This document shows, piece by piece, positions 1-9,134 of a stretch of 64,000 bases of DNA. Positions within the stretch are counted from its first letter, which is position 1. Each line of letters starts with the position of its first letter. The notes beneath the pieces are model-generated. The model was not told the origin of the DNA and did not search any database. It saw nothing but the letters and a program-made list of their open reading frames with translations. The stretch comes from Candidatus Thalassolituus haligoni (GTDB taxonomy: Bacteria > Pseudomonadota > Gammaproteobacteria > Pseudomonadales > Oceanobacteraceae): assembly GCF_041222825.1 (NCBI RefSeq), contig NZ_CP139482.1, forward strand, positions 1,953,001 through 2,017,000, in the 5' to 3' direction. The position numbers were made by a program, and so were the translations under genes.

Positions 1-1
1 C

Positions 2-151
2 CTGATTGCTGAACTGTCGGAAGTGCTGGGCCGGGAAGTGTCAGACATCAGTAAACAGTTTTGTGAGATTCGCCTGCGTCGGCTCAACGACAGCGGTGCA
101 GAAACGTGGCAATACCATCCGTGGCTAGGGGTCTTCCGTGAAGTGCAATAA
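2..151 (+). CDS. cas3: Cas2-3 fusion nuclease-helicase (type I-F), C-terminal end only
   Basis: The window opens inside this gene. The last 49 codons read in frame 2 to a TAA at 149-151, ending YHPWLGVFREVQ. In I-F systems the gene before csy1 is the Cas2-Cas3 fusion, the helicase-nuclease recruited by the Csy complex to degrade targeted DNA and a partner of Cas1 in adaptation; the tail with a YHP-type motif fits. The call rests mainly on position directly before csy1-csy2-csy3-cas6f. Its stop codon lies inside the antisense CRISPR-like element at 147-226, so that RNA would overlap the end of the cas3 mRNA. Confidence 0.75.
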   Translation: MIAELSEVLGREVSDISKQFCEIRLRRLNDSGAETWQYHPWLGVFREVQ

Positions 152-226
152 TGGCTGCCTGTGCGGCAGCAAAATATTTCGGACTTAACCGACATCTTTT
201 TCTGAGCTACCTGCGCGGTAGGCGGG
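147..226 (-). ncRNA. CreR-like pseudo-crRNA (degenerate repeat-spacer-repeat), antisense to the cas operon
   Basis: Read on the minus strand, 226-199 is a repeat copy that keeps the stem-loop and the intact 3' handle CTCAGAAA but has lost its 5' end. A 24-nt pseudo-spacer follows (198-175). Then 174-147 is a second copy that keeps the perfect 17-nt stem core (154-170) but has lost its 3' handle. The first stem has matching changes on both arms (CTACC/GGTAG instead of CTGCC/GGCAG), so the hairpin recognised by Cas6f is preserved. Cutting at the usual Cas6f site would give a guide of about 52 nt instead of 60. A possible minus-strand promoter (CATAAA -10-like box near 231-236) sits just upstream. 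This layout is known for CreA and CreR RNAs, which guide Cascade to repress a toxin or the cas genes. The target found at 316-341 favours cas autorepression. Confidence 0.75.
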
Positions 227-233
227 CAGTTTA

Positions 234-311
234 TGGAATTGACTGAATTAATCCAACAGACGTTGTCGCCCTGGGTAAGGGCTGATTGTGTCACGGCTAG
301 TCATTGTTGAA
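234..311 (+). other. Micro-ORF of 25 codons that copies the csy1 start
   Basis: The ORF runs from ATG at 234 to TGA at 309-311 and begins MELTELIQQ. Its first 22 nt match the csy1 start at 405-426 at 20 positions, giving the same MELTE N terminus. No clear ribosome binding site is visible. It may be a leftover of a local duplication, a leader peptide, or part of the promoter of the antisense CRISPR-like RNA, which starts just to its left. I would not call it a protein-coding gene without expression data. Confidence 0.25.
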
Positions 312-315
312 GTTG

Positions 316-341
316 AAATTTAGACTTTACCAATATCTTGG
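316..341 (-). promoter_or_regulatory. Predicted Csy-complex target of the pseudo-crRNA, upstream of csy1
   Basis: On the minus strand, CC (341-340) is followed by a 24-nt stretch (339-316) matching the pseudo-spacer at 17 of 24 positions. Mismatches fall at 6, 8, 12, 18, 19, 22 and 24. Positions 6, 12, 18 and 24 are the ones that Cascade-type complexes flip out and do not read, so effective mismatches are only 8, 19 and 22. CC is the type I-F PAM. The site lies 64 nt upstream of the favoured csy1 ATG. Binding without full pairing would be expected to block transcription rather than trigger cleavage; that is inference. I could not pick a convincing sigma70 promoter here. A TTGAAA at 342-347 with TATAGA at 368-373 is the best but has a 20-nt spacer. 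Confidence 0.7.
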
Positions 342-404
342 TTGAAAATTTATTTCGATGATGATTCTATAGAGATAACTCAAGTGATTGGAGTCAAAGA
401 AGCA

Positions 405-1727
405 ATGGAATTGACTGAAAAAATCCGCGAATACATCGAAGGGCGATGTGCCACCAAACTGGAGCCGCTTGAAAAAGAGCTGGCCAAGGCGGAAAAAGAA
501 AAATCGGCTGACGAATTTGCCGAGTTTCGATTGGACTGGCATCAACGCAAGCAAGAACTGCTCGACAAATTTAAACCTGCCGCCTGGCTTACGGATGCAG
601 CAAGCAGGGCGAAGCAAATCAACCTGGTTAGCCATGCCCTGAAATACACCCACAGCGACGCCAAAGGCACCAGTTTGCTGGCTGTTGGTTCTTTGCCCGG
701 ATCAGGTAGAACCTTGTCTTCGGCTGATTTGGCTGTCACTAAAGCGGATGTGGTGGGTAATGCGGCAGCGCTGGATGTTGCCAATTTATTGCTGCTGGAA
801 CATGACGGTGTGCGGTTACTGGATAAACTGGCAGCAGACGATCATTCGGATTTGGAACTGTTTGGCAACGAAAAACAACGGGCTGACTGGTTGGCGGGTT
901 TCAAAGAAGCACTCAAAATCAAGGAGCCCGCCAGTCATACCTTGGCCAAACAGCTGTATTTCCCTGTGCTTGATGAATCAACGGGCTACCACCTGTTAGC
1001 CCCATTGTCGGCTTCATCGCTCAATCACGCCATCTTTCAGCGTGTGCAGCACTCCCGCTTCAGTGACGATGCCAAGGCTGGGCGAGATGCCCGACGCAAA
1101 GGTAACTTCTGGCAGGTTGGCACTCGGGATTACCTGCATCTGGCGATTCAGACCTTTGGTGGCACCAAACCACAGAATATTTCCCTGCTGAACAGCCAGC
1201 GCGGAGGTCGAACTTACCTCTTCAATGCTCAACCTCCCATCTGGAAATTCCAGTCCAAACCACCGAAATCGGTCGATGCCTTCTGGTCGGGTTATCGCTG
1301 GCGTATTCGTAAGCAACTGGACGAGCTTAAGGGCTTTCTGGAATGGGCCAATCAGCACGACCTGAACAACCGCCATGTACGCCGAAAACGTGCGGATATG
1401 GTCGCGGGGATGGTCGATGAACTGCACCAGTACGCCGCGCAGTTACGGCAGTTTCCGGCAGGTTGGGCAGCAGAGCCGATGGGAAATAGCCCTGAAGCCT
1501 GTTGGGTAGACCCGGCGCGCGACGACACCGACTTTCAATACGAGCGTGAAGGCAAAGCCTGGTGTAAAAAATTGGCCCTGAACTTTGGTCGGGTGTTGTC
1601 CAAAGCCATTGATCAGAAAGGCAAGAAGGCAAAGCTGAGCATGAGTGATGTAGAGACCGCTCACTTCAAACAACAAATTCAGCGTCAGGCTTACCTGCTG
1701 ATGATCGATCTGGAGGAGCTGGTATGA
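405..1727 (+). CDS. csy1: Csy1/Cas8f, large subunit of the type I-F Csy surveillance complex
   Basis: Csy1 forms the tail of the Csy complex with Csy2, contacts the crRNA 5' handle and reads the PAM. The product is recognised by its N-terminal pattern (charged helix, then WLTDAASRAKQINLVSHALKYTHSDAKG) and by being first in a csy1-2-3-4 set. The open frame extends back to a TTG at 342 (461 codons). I prefer ATG 405, which gives 440 residues, close to the usual 430-440, begins MELTEKIREYIEG and has a GGAG about 10 nt upstream. It overlaps csy2 by 4 nt, so the two are probably translationally coupled. The upstream DNA carries the predicted pseudo-crRNA target, so the whole csy operon may be autorepressed. 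Confidence 0.9.
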   Translation: MELTEKIREYIEGRCATKLEPLEKELAKAEKEKSADEFAEFRLDWHQRKQELLDKFKPAAWLTDAASRAKQINLVSHALKYTHSDAKGTSLLAVGSLPGSGRTLSSADLAVTKADVVGNAAALDVANLLLLEHDGVRLLDKLAADDHSDLELFGNEKQRADWLAGFKEALKIKEPASHTLAKQLYFPVLDESTGYHLLAPLSASSLNHAIFQRVQHSRFSDDAKAGRDARRKGNFWQVGTRDYLHLAIQTFGGTKPQNISLLNSQRGGRTYLFNAQPPIWKFQSKPPKSVDAFWSGYRWRIRKQLDELKGFLEWANQHDLNNRHVRRKRADMVAGMVDELHQYAAQLRQFPAGWAAEPMGNSPEACWVDPARDDTDFQYEREGKAWCKKLALNFGRVLSKAIDQKGKKAKLSMSDVETAHFKQQIQRQAYLLMIDLEELV

Positions 1728-2776
1728 AGCATCTGCTGTTACTCAAACATCTGAAAGTGGAAAACGCCAACGCCATTTCCGGCATGACCTGGGGATTCCC
1801 GGCACCGACCAACTTTCTCGGCTTTGCTCACGCTCTGTCGCGTAAATGCCAGGCGAAATGGGGTGAGCAGGCGAGTTTGGGCGGGGTGGGCATTATTTGC
1901 CATAACCACCAGGTACATACCCAGCGTCCCAGCGGCTTTGAACATGTCTTCGCACTCAGTCGCAATCCACTCACCAAGGATGGCAACACAGCGCCTTTCA
2001 ACGAGGAAGGCCGTATGCATATGACCGCCAGTCTGCTGCTGGAGTGTGAATTCGACCCGTTGACGCTGTCGTTGGGCGACGACCTGCCCGAACAGCGTAT
2101 TCGTCAATTTGAAGCCCAGATACTGGATTGGCTGGTTACCCAGCGTTTGGCGGGCGGCATCATCACGCAAGCAGGCCGTGTTCGTTACTTGCAGCTGGAT
2201 GAGAACAGCGACGATGGTCAACGTGTATTCCGCCGTGAAATGCTGCGGCTGATCCCCGGATTTGTGCTGCTGGATCGTTCGGACTTACTGGCTCAGCACC
2301 ACCAGGCGCAACAGCAACAGAATCCGGACGCTGAACTGCTGGACAGCTGGCTCGACTTTATTGCCCTGTGTTACCAGCCAGAACCGACCGGGCTGGAAGA
2401 CGGCGAAGCCCCAATCCCCGGCGAAACCAAAGCCGAATGGCAACTCAAGCCCAAACCCGGCACTGGCAAAGGCTATCTGGTGCCATTGGCGGTGGGCTAT
2501 CAGGCGATATCCCGGCTGTATGACGCAGGCACGGTAAACCGGGCACGCGATAACTCGGTGCCGTTCCGCTTTGTCGAAAGCGCTTACAGCATTGGCGAAT
2601 GGTGTAGCCCGCACCGTCTGCAATCACCCGACGAATTACTCTGGCAGTACCGCCACCACGGCGATGCTTACCTATGCGCAATTCCATCGCAGAAGGTTAC
2701 GGCTGCAGAAAACAGCGATGACGATGACATCGACATCCCGGACAACGACTTCAACACACTCGACGAATTGTATTAA
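1724..2776 (+). CDS. csy2: Csy2/Cas5f, type I-F Csy complex subunit
   Basis: Csy2 pairs with Csy1 to hold the 5' end of the crRNA. At 350 residues it is somewhat longer than the family's usual 320-330. The N terminus has the expected KHLKVENANAISGMTWGFPAPTNFLGFAHALSRK pattern, here split across positions 7-40. The start ATG overlaps the csy1 stop (ATGA). The acidic tail, rich in Asp (DDDDIDIPDND, near residues 333-343), precedes csy3 by 15 nt with a good AAGGAG ribosome site in the gap. Confidence 0.93.
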   Translation: MKHLLLLKHLKVENANAISGMTWGFPAPTNFLGFAHALSRKCQAKWGEQASLGGVGIICHNHQVHTQRPSGFEHVFALSRNPLTKDGNTAPFNEEGRMHMTASLLLECEFDPLTLSLGDDLPEQRIRQFEAQILDWLVTQRLAGGIITQAGRVRYLQLDENSDDGQRVFRREMLRLIPGFVLLDRSDLLAQHHQAQQQQNPDAELLDSWLDFIALCYQPEPTGLEDGEAPIPGETKAEWQLKPKPGTGKGYLVPLAVGYQAISRLYDAGTVNRARDNSVPFRFVESAYSIGEWCSPHRLQSPDELLWQYRHHGDAYLCAIPSQKVTAAENSDDDDIDIPDNDFNTLDELY

Positions 2777-2791
2777 TCAAGGAGAGACACC

Positions 2792-3823
2792 ATGGCAGCA
2801 ACCAAGCTGAAAACCGCATCCGTATTGGCCTTTGAGCGTAAGCACGCCAACTCCGACGCCGCGATGTTTGCCGGACGCTGGGAAGAGCGTGACAACACGC
2901 AAGGATGGAAGGCAATTGAAGTGCAGGAAAAGTCTGTACGCGGCACGATTTCTAACCGTCTGAAAGCGGCTATTGCCGACGACCCGCTCAAGCTCGACGC
3001 CGAGATCCAGAAGCCTAACTTGCAGACCGTCGATACCGCTGCATTGCCACAAGACTGTGACACCCTGAAAGTCAGTTTCACCCTTCGTGTATTGGGTGAT
3101 CTGGCAACGCCATCCGCCTGCAACGACGGCGATTACCAGCAAGCGCTGGCGGATGTCATTAACGGCTATATTGAGCGTGAACAGTTCAGCGAACTGGCGG
3201 CTCGTTACGCTGAAAACCTGGCTAATGGCCGCTTTCTGTGGCGTAACCGGGTAGGGGCTGAGCAGATTGAAGTGGTTGTTTCCCAGCTGTCAGGCACCAA
3301 AGCAGTTAACAGCTGGACCTTCGATGCTCACAGTTTTGACTTGCGTAATTTTGGCACCCAACCAGAGTCCATTAAACCGCTGGCAGACCTGATTCAAACC
3401 GGCCTGATCGGTAAGGGGTTTGTATTGTTGCGCGTCGAAGCCTATGTGCGTTTGGGCGAAGGGCAAGAAATTTTCCCATCACAAGAACTGGTTCTGGATG
3501 GTTCTGGTAACAGCAAAAAGAGCAAATTTCTGTATCAGGTCGATGGCCAGGCCGCCATGCACTCCCAGAAGATTGGTAACGCGATTCGTACCATCGACAC
3601 CTGGTACTCAGAAGCCAACACCTTTGGCCCCATTGCCATTGAACCCTATGGCTCTGTTACCAGCCGTGGTGCCGCGTATCGTCAGCCAAAGGCCAAGGAA
3701 GACTTTTACAACCTGCTGGATAAGTGGGTTTTGAAAGGCGAAGTGCCAGAGGTCGGTAATCAGCACTACGTGATGGGCATTCTAATTCGCGGCGGTGTCT
3801 TCGGCTCATCAGACAAGGACTAA
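2792..3823 (+). CDS. csy3: Csy3/Cas7f, backbone subunit of the type I-F Csy complex
   Basis: Csy3 makes the six-copy helical backbone that holds the spacer part of the crRNA. The 343-residue product has the family's typical start ([19 protein letters not shown]) and a conserved central stretch [15 protein letters not shown] (around residues 143-157). AAGGAG lies 8 nt before the ATG. It ends 3 nt before cas6f, so the four csy genes form one operon. Length is close to the P. aeruginosa protein (342). Confidence 0.95.
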   Translation: MAATKLKTASVLAFERKHANSDAAMFAGRWEERDNTQGWKAIEVQEKSVRGTISNRLKAAIADDPLKLDAEIQKPNLQTVDTAALPQDCDTLKVSFTLRVLGDLATPSACNDGDYQQALADVINGYIEREQFSELAARYAENLANGRFLWRNRVGAEQIEVVVSQLSGTKAVNSWTFDAHSFDLRNFGTQPESIKPLADLIQTGLIGKGFVLLRVEAYVRLGEGQEIFPSQELVLDGSGNSKKSKFLYQVDGQAAMHSQKIGNAIRTIDTWYSEANTFGPIAIEPYGSVTSRGAAYRQPKAKEDFYNLLDKWVLKGEVPEVGNQHYVMGILIRGGVFGSSDKD

Positions 3824-3826
3824 GCC

Positions 3827-4378
3827 ATGGACTACTACCTCGATATTACATTGCTTCCAGACCCTGAATTTGAAGAACAGATGCTGCTGAATGCGCTGTT
3901 CTCCAAGTTTCACCGGGGGATGAGTCAGATTGCAGCGGGTGAGGTTGGCATCAGCTTTCCGGATGTAGATAAAAGACTGGGCGGTCGTCTGCGCTTGCAT
4001 GGCAGTGCCGCAGCACTCGACAAACTGATGAGCACCGGTTGGATGAAAGGCTTGGGTGATTACACCCGAGTGTCGACTATTGAGCCTGTTCCTGTAGATC
4101 GCCGGTATCGAACCGTCAGGCGAGTGCAAGCCAAAAGCGCCTGGAACAAACGTAAACGCTCCATTGCTAAAGGCTGGCTGGATGAAGAAGAGGCTGAAGC
4201 CAAAATACCGGATAGCCAGCAGAAAAAACTCAAACAGCCGTTCGTACAAATCAAAAGTTTATCGAACGGCAACGATATGCGTGTGTATATCGAGCATGGC
4301 GAACTGCTGGATGCACCGGCTACAGGGACGTTCAACAGTTATGGGTTAAGCAGTACCGCGACGATCCCCTGGTTCTGA
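3827..4378 (+). CDS. cas6f: Cas6f/Csy4, CRISPR pre-crRNA endoribonuclease
   Basis: Cas6f cuts each repeat at the 3' base of its hairpin and stays bound as the head of the Csy complex. The 183-residue protein starts MDYYLDITLLPDPEF and has His29, which corresponds to the catalytic histidine of the P. aeruginosa enzyme. An arginine-rich helix around residues 89-114 (RRYRTVRRVQAKSAWNKRKR) fits the part that grips the RNA stem. The array repeats and both pseudo-repeats at 147-226 carry the 5-bp stem it needs. The leader follows directly. Confidence 0.95.
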   Translation: MDYYLDITLLPDPEFEEQMLLNALFSKFHRGMSQIAAGEVGISFPDVDKRLGGRLRLHGSAAALDKLMSTGWMKGLGDYTRVSTIEPVPVDRRYRTVRRVQAKSAWNKRKRSIAKGWLDEEEAEAKIPDSQQKKLKQPFVQIKSLSNGNDMRVYIEHGELLDAPATGTFNSYGLSSTATIPWF

Positions 4379-4507
4379 CCCTTTTTTTTGCCTGAATTCC
4401 AATCCCTTGATTTTAAAGGGTTTGGATATTTTCTGAAAAATAGGGTGAAAATAGATAAAAGCAAGGAAGCTCTTTAAAAAATAGCAGGTTAGCTATAGAT
4501 TGCTACA
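4379..4507 (+). promoter_or_regulatory. CRISPR leader
   Basis: AT-rich, non-coding 129 bp between cas6f and the first repeat, the expected place for the leader of a plus-strand array. It contains an IHF-type site (4400-4412) and a -10-like TATAGA at 4494-4499, just before repeat 1, with no strong -35. Confidence 0.75.
4400..4412 (-). promoter_or_regulatory. IHF-type binding site in the CRISPR leader
   Basis: The minus strand reads AATCAAGGGATTG, a full match to the IHF consensus WATCAANNNNTTR. It lies about 95 bp upstream of repeat 1. IHF bending of the leader is established for spacer acquisition in type I-E and has been reported for type I-F, so a functional role is likely but inferred. 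Confidence 0.55.
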
Positions 4508-7500
4508 GTTCGCTGCCGCACAGGCAGCTCAGAAATAAAAGCCGAACACAAAGCCAGCATGGGCGACGTTCGCTGCCGCACAGGCAGCTCAGAAATCGAT
4601 GGGTGATAGTCCGAACATGGTCTTGCAGTTCGCTGCCGCACAGGCAGCTCAGAAATGCATATCGGCATATCAAACGAGACATGGCACGTTCGCTGCCGCA
4701 CAGGCAGCTCAGAAAGCTATCGTTACCGGTTGCGGCTGAATTGTGGAGTTCGCTGCCGCACAGGCAGCTCAGAAATGGGCATGCACACGACTGATTGCCG
4801 AGACAATGTTCGCTGCCGCACAGGCAGCTCAGAAATGCGGATCATGTCAGCCGGGAATTCATAAATCGTTCGCTGCCGCACAGGCAGCTCAGAAATTGGC
4901 TATTTTCAAACAACCCAAGTTCAACAAGTTCGCTGCCGCACAGGCAGCTCAGAAACGAGAACCTCTTGAGATGGGAAGTAGGGAGACGTTCGCTGCCGCA
5001 CAGGCAGCTCAGAAAAATTGCTCTGGCAAAAATAGATTTAAACCGAGGTTCGCTGCCGCACAGGCAGCTCAGAAAAATTCAACCGGAAATTGGCGGCCAA
5101 TGCCGACGTTCGCTGCCGCACAGGCAGCTCAGAAAAGGCGCCAAACCAAAGCCGAGCTGACATTTGAGTTCGCTGCCGCACAGGCAGCTCAGAAATTTGA
5201 TAGTGCGCGGCGTACACGTACCTCAATGTTCGCTGCCGCACAGGCAGCTCAGAAAGAACGCCTTTAACTTGGCAAACGCATCCGCCAGTTCGCTGCCGCA
5301 CAGGCAGCTCAGAAAAAAAAGACGATTACAGTCCGATCAAAACCATAGTTCGCTGCCGCACAGGCAGCTCAGAAATGCAGGCCTGGGCCGTCACATTCTC
5401 GCTGACGGTTCGCTGCCGCACAGGCAGCTCAGAAAGGAAAGCTTGGCCGCAAAGAGTTAGAGTTATTGTTCGCTGCCGCACAGGCAGCTCAGAAATCATC
5501 AATCAGGCCGTAATGGACGTTAAGCCCGTTCGCTGCCGCACAGGCAGCTCAGAAATGATAATTTTTGCCGGTGTAATAACAGAGCACGTTCGCTGCCGCA
5601 CAGGCAGCTCAGAAAGTTGGCCGGGCGCAGAGTTCTGGGAGATCTCAGTTCGCTGCCGCACAGGCAGCTCAGAAACAGCCGACGTACTACAGACACTCAG
5701 CGACCAAGTTCGCTGCCGCACAGGCAGCTCAGAAAAGATTCAGCAGTTGCAGTTCGGTGGTGGTGCCGTTCGCTGCCGCACAGGCAGCTCAGAAAATCGA
5801 CCACGACGGCATGTTGCGAATCAAATCGTTCGCTGCCGCACAGGCAGCTCAGAAACACCAGCAGCGCTCAACGCAAGAACTACTTCAGTTCGCTGCCGCA
5901 CAGGCAGCTCAGAAAAACATGGGGCAGCGCCGGGCTGGCGAGTTTTTGTTCGCTGCCGCACAGGCAGCTCAGAAAAGGCACAACGACAATCCAGCCTTTT
6001 GAGATAAGTTCGCTGCCGCACAGGCAGCTCAGAAAAATTCGTGCATACCGGCCACCTGACCGCCCGGGTTCGCTGCCGCACAGGCAGCTCAGAAAACAAC
6101 GGAAGACGGCGAGGTGACATTCACCGCGTTCGCTGCCGCACAGGCAGCTCAGAAAACAAATTGGGGCCGTGCTTTGCTGCGCTGTACGTTCGCTGCCGCA
6201 CAGGCAGCTCAGAAAATCTGGTAAATCTTCGTTCGTTTCGGCACACCGTTCGCTGCCGCACAGGCAGCTCAGAAATGACCGCCCGGCGTGTCCGCAATGA
6301 TCACAGCGTTCGCTGCCGCACAGGCAGCTCAGAAAACCATGCCGAACGTCACCGCCACATCGTTAGCGTTCGCTGCCGCACAGGCAGCTCAGAAATGCAC
6401 CGGCTCACCATCCGGGTCAACCACCGCGTTCGCTGCCGCACAGGCAGCTCAGAAAGGAAGGCGAGACGACAACAAAGTCGGAGATTGGTTCGCTGCCGCA
6501 CAGGCAGCTCAGAAAGAAGACCGCGATAACTTCATCAAGAACATGGTGTTCGCTGCCGCACAGGCAGCTCAGAAAGTGTGATCCTCTATTCCCGGAGGTG
6601 GCCGATCGTTCGCTGCCGCACAGGCAGCTCAGAAAAAACCTCCGGGCTTTTTTGTGGCTGCTATTTCGTTCGCTGCCGCACAGGCAGCTCAGAAAACCAG
6701 CTAGCAGATCGACTGCGGAATAAAGTCGTTCGCTGCCGCACAGGCAGCTCAGAAAAATAATTCTAAAGCGACCGCAGAAAGCGCGGCGTTCGCTGCCGCA
6801 CAGGCAGCTCAGAAAATTCAGATGCAGGCCGTGACCAGACTCGTCCGGTTCGCTGCCGCACAGGCAGCTCAGAAAACTCCGCTAATCTGGACGTTTATTA
6901 GCTAACAGTTCGCTGCCGCACAGGCAGCTCAGAAATGTGCATTGAATTGGGATAAATCAGCAAGCGAGTTCGCTGCCGCACAGGCAGCTCAGAAAAAAAC
7001 CATCGACCTACCAGCCAGCATATTCGAGTTCGCTGCCGCACAGGCAGCTCAGAAATCGCTCACCATCGCGCGCTTTGGCCGTGATCAGTTCGCTGCCGCA
7101 CAGGCAGCTCAGAAAACGCATCAACTGACGGCACTATGTCGCCAGAGGTTCGCTGCCGCACAGGCAGCTCAGAAAGAATTGACATTCGAGCGCATCCGCA
7201 CGGAGTTGTTCGCTGCCGCACAGGCAGCTCAGAAATTTGACGGTGTAACCGCGCTAAGCCCAATTGAGTTCGCTGCCGCACAGGCAGCTCAGAAATTCGT
7301 ATTGTCGACAGTAACCGCTGAACCGGAGTTCGCTGCCGCACAGGCAGCTCAGAAATGAGTAGCGGGATGTTGATATAGTCACGGCATGTTCGCTGCCGCA
7401 CAGGCAGCTCAGAAACAGTTGGGCGGCATAGATAGCAACATCGACAAGTTCGCTGCCGCACAGGCAGCTCAGAAAAAGTTCAATAGACGCATATCCCACC

Positions 7501-9096
7501 GCGCCCTGTTCGCTGCCGCACAGGCAGCTCAGAAATTTGACGGTGTAACCGCGCTAAGCCCAATTGAGTTCGCTGCCGCACAGGCAGCTCAGAAATTCGT
7601 ATTGTCGACAGTAACCGCTGAACCGGAGTTCGCTGCCGCACAGGCAGCTCAGAAATGAGTAGCGGGATGTTGATATAGTCACGGCATGTTCGCTGCCGCA
7701 CAGGCAGCTCAGAAACAGTTGGGCGGCATAGATAGCAACATCGACAAGTTCGCTGCCGCACAGGCAGCTCAGAAAAAGTTCAATAGACGCATATCCCACC
7801 GCGCCCTGTTCGCTGCCGCACAGGCAGCTCAGAAAATCAACAACTGATGCTTCCAGTGTAACGTCTCGTTCGCTGCCGCACAGGCAGCTCAGAAAGCAGG
7901 CGCACCGCAACATAACAATGCATTCTTGTTCGCTGCCGCACAGGCAGCTCAGAAATAAAAATAGAGCACAGGGACGGGCCAAAAGGAGTTCGCTGCCGCA
8001 CAGGCAGCTCAGAAATATCCGCTCCGACATTTCAATAATAAGGTTTGGTTCGCTGCCGCACAGGCAGCTCAGAAATGCCACACATGGCAGCGTTTTCCCT
8101 TGTGCAGGTTCGCTGCCGCACAGGCAGCTCAGAAAGCTAATCGCACGCCGTCCTCAGGCCGTGGGCAGTTCGCTGCCGCACAGGCAGCTCAGAAACACTG
8201 GCAGCAAGCCCGTGGTTGCGCCGATTTGTTCGCTGCCGCACAGGCAGCTCAGAAAATAGATCCGCGCGGCCCGTATGGCCGCAGGTCGTTCGCTGCCGCA
8301 CAGGCAGCTCAGAAAAAGCGCAAAACCAAAGCCGAATTGACATTCGAGGTTCGCTGCCGCACAGGCAGCTCAGAAAAGTGGGTAGGGTGCCGAACTTTGG
8401 CAGGTCAGGTTCGCTGCCGCACAGGCAGCTCAGAAAGCGCCGTTACGGCGGAACTCATCAATAATCCAGTTCGCTGCCGCACAGGCAGCTCAGAAAGCAC
8501 CAACGCGGACAATGTGGCGGTTGTGTTGGTTCGCTGCCGCACAGGCAGCTCAGAAATTGGAGATAACGAGTATGAGTGAAACGAATATGTTCGCTGCCGC
8601 ACAGGCAGCTCAGAAAGTAACGTCGAGCAGGGTTCCTCGGTTGTGAGCGTTCGCTGCCGCACAGGCAGCTCAGAAAACTGATCTCGACTCAATGATTGAG
8701 CTTGAAACGTTCGCTGCCGCACAGGCAGCTCAGAAATGGTGGGAGATTTCCGAGGGCGCGCCGTTAGCGTTCGCTGCCGCACAGGCAGCTCAGAAATGGC
8801 CTGAGTCCGAGTTTATCCGCGCGTGTGCGTTCGCTGCCGCACAGGCAGCTCAGAAAAGTCCGAGTTTCTGAGCCTTCAAGTCATTACTGTTCGCTGCCGC
8901 ACAGGCAGCTCAGAAATGGAAGACCTGGGCATACGCTGGCAGGCAGACGTTCGCTGCCGCACAGGCAGCTCAGAAAGCCAACGCATGGCCATCAGGCACC
9001 ATCATGCAGTTCGCTGCCGCACAGGCAGCTCAGAAATGGTTTGCTGATTACAGCCACGTTTCCAAAGTGTTCGCTGCCGCACAGGCAGCTCAGAAA
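4508..9096 (+). CRISPR. Type I-F CRISPR array, 77 repeats and 76 spacers
   Basis: The 28-bp repeat (first copy 4508-4535) starts GTTCGCTGCC, has the stem CTGCC/GGCAG and ends CTCAGAAA. Repeats fall every 60 bp from 4508 to 8288 (64 copies) and again from 8349 to 9069 (13 copies). Spacers are 32 nt except the one at 8316-8348, which is 33 nt. I saw no repeat variation in the main array. Units 7208-7507 and 7508-7807 are an exact five-unit tandem duplication, leaving 71 distinct spacers. Leader and cas genes are on the left, so the oldest spacers should be on the right. The terminal repeat appears to have been displaced to 11991-12018. Confidence 0.98.
7208..7807 (+). repeat. Tandem duplication of five repeat-spacer units inside the CRISPR array
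   Basis: The 300 bp from 7208 to 7507 recur exactly at 7508-7807. The five spacers beginning at 7236, 7296, 7356, 7416 and 7476 reappear 300 bp further on in the same order. This is best explained by unequal recombination or slippage between repeats. Confidence 0.97.
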
Positions 9097-9134
9097 TATA
9101 TTCTCAATGTTGATACGGATCATCAGGCGATCTA

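Noticed and set aside
342..404. csy1 start at TTG 342 (extra 21 residues)
   Set aside because: No ribosome site, the predicted Csy target ends one base before it, and ATG 405 gives the usual family length and N terminus.
6576..6667. Adjacent spacers with complementary CCCGGAGGT and ACCTCCGGG, like two arms of one terminator
   Set aside because: They may come from one phage terminator region, but the common terminator motif makes chance likely and nothing else links them.
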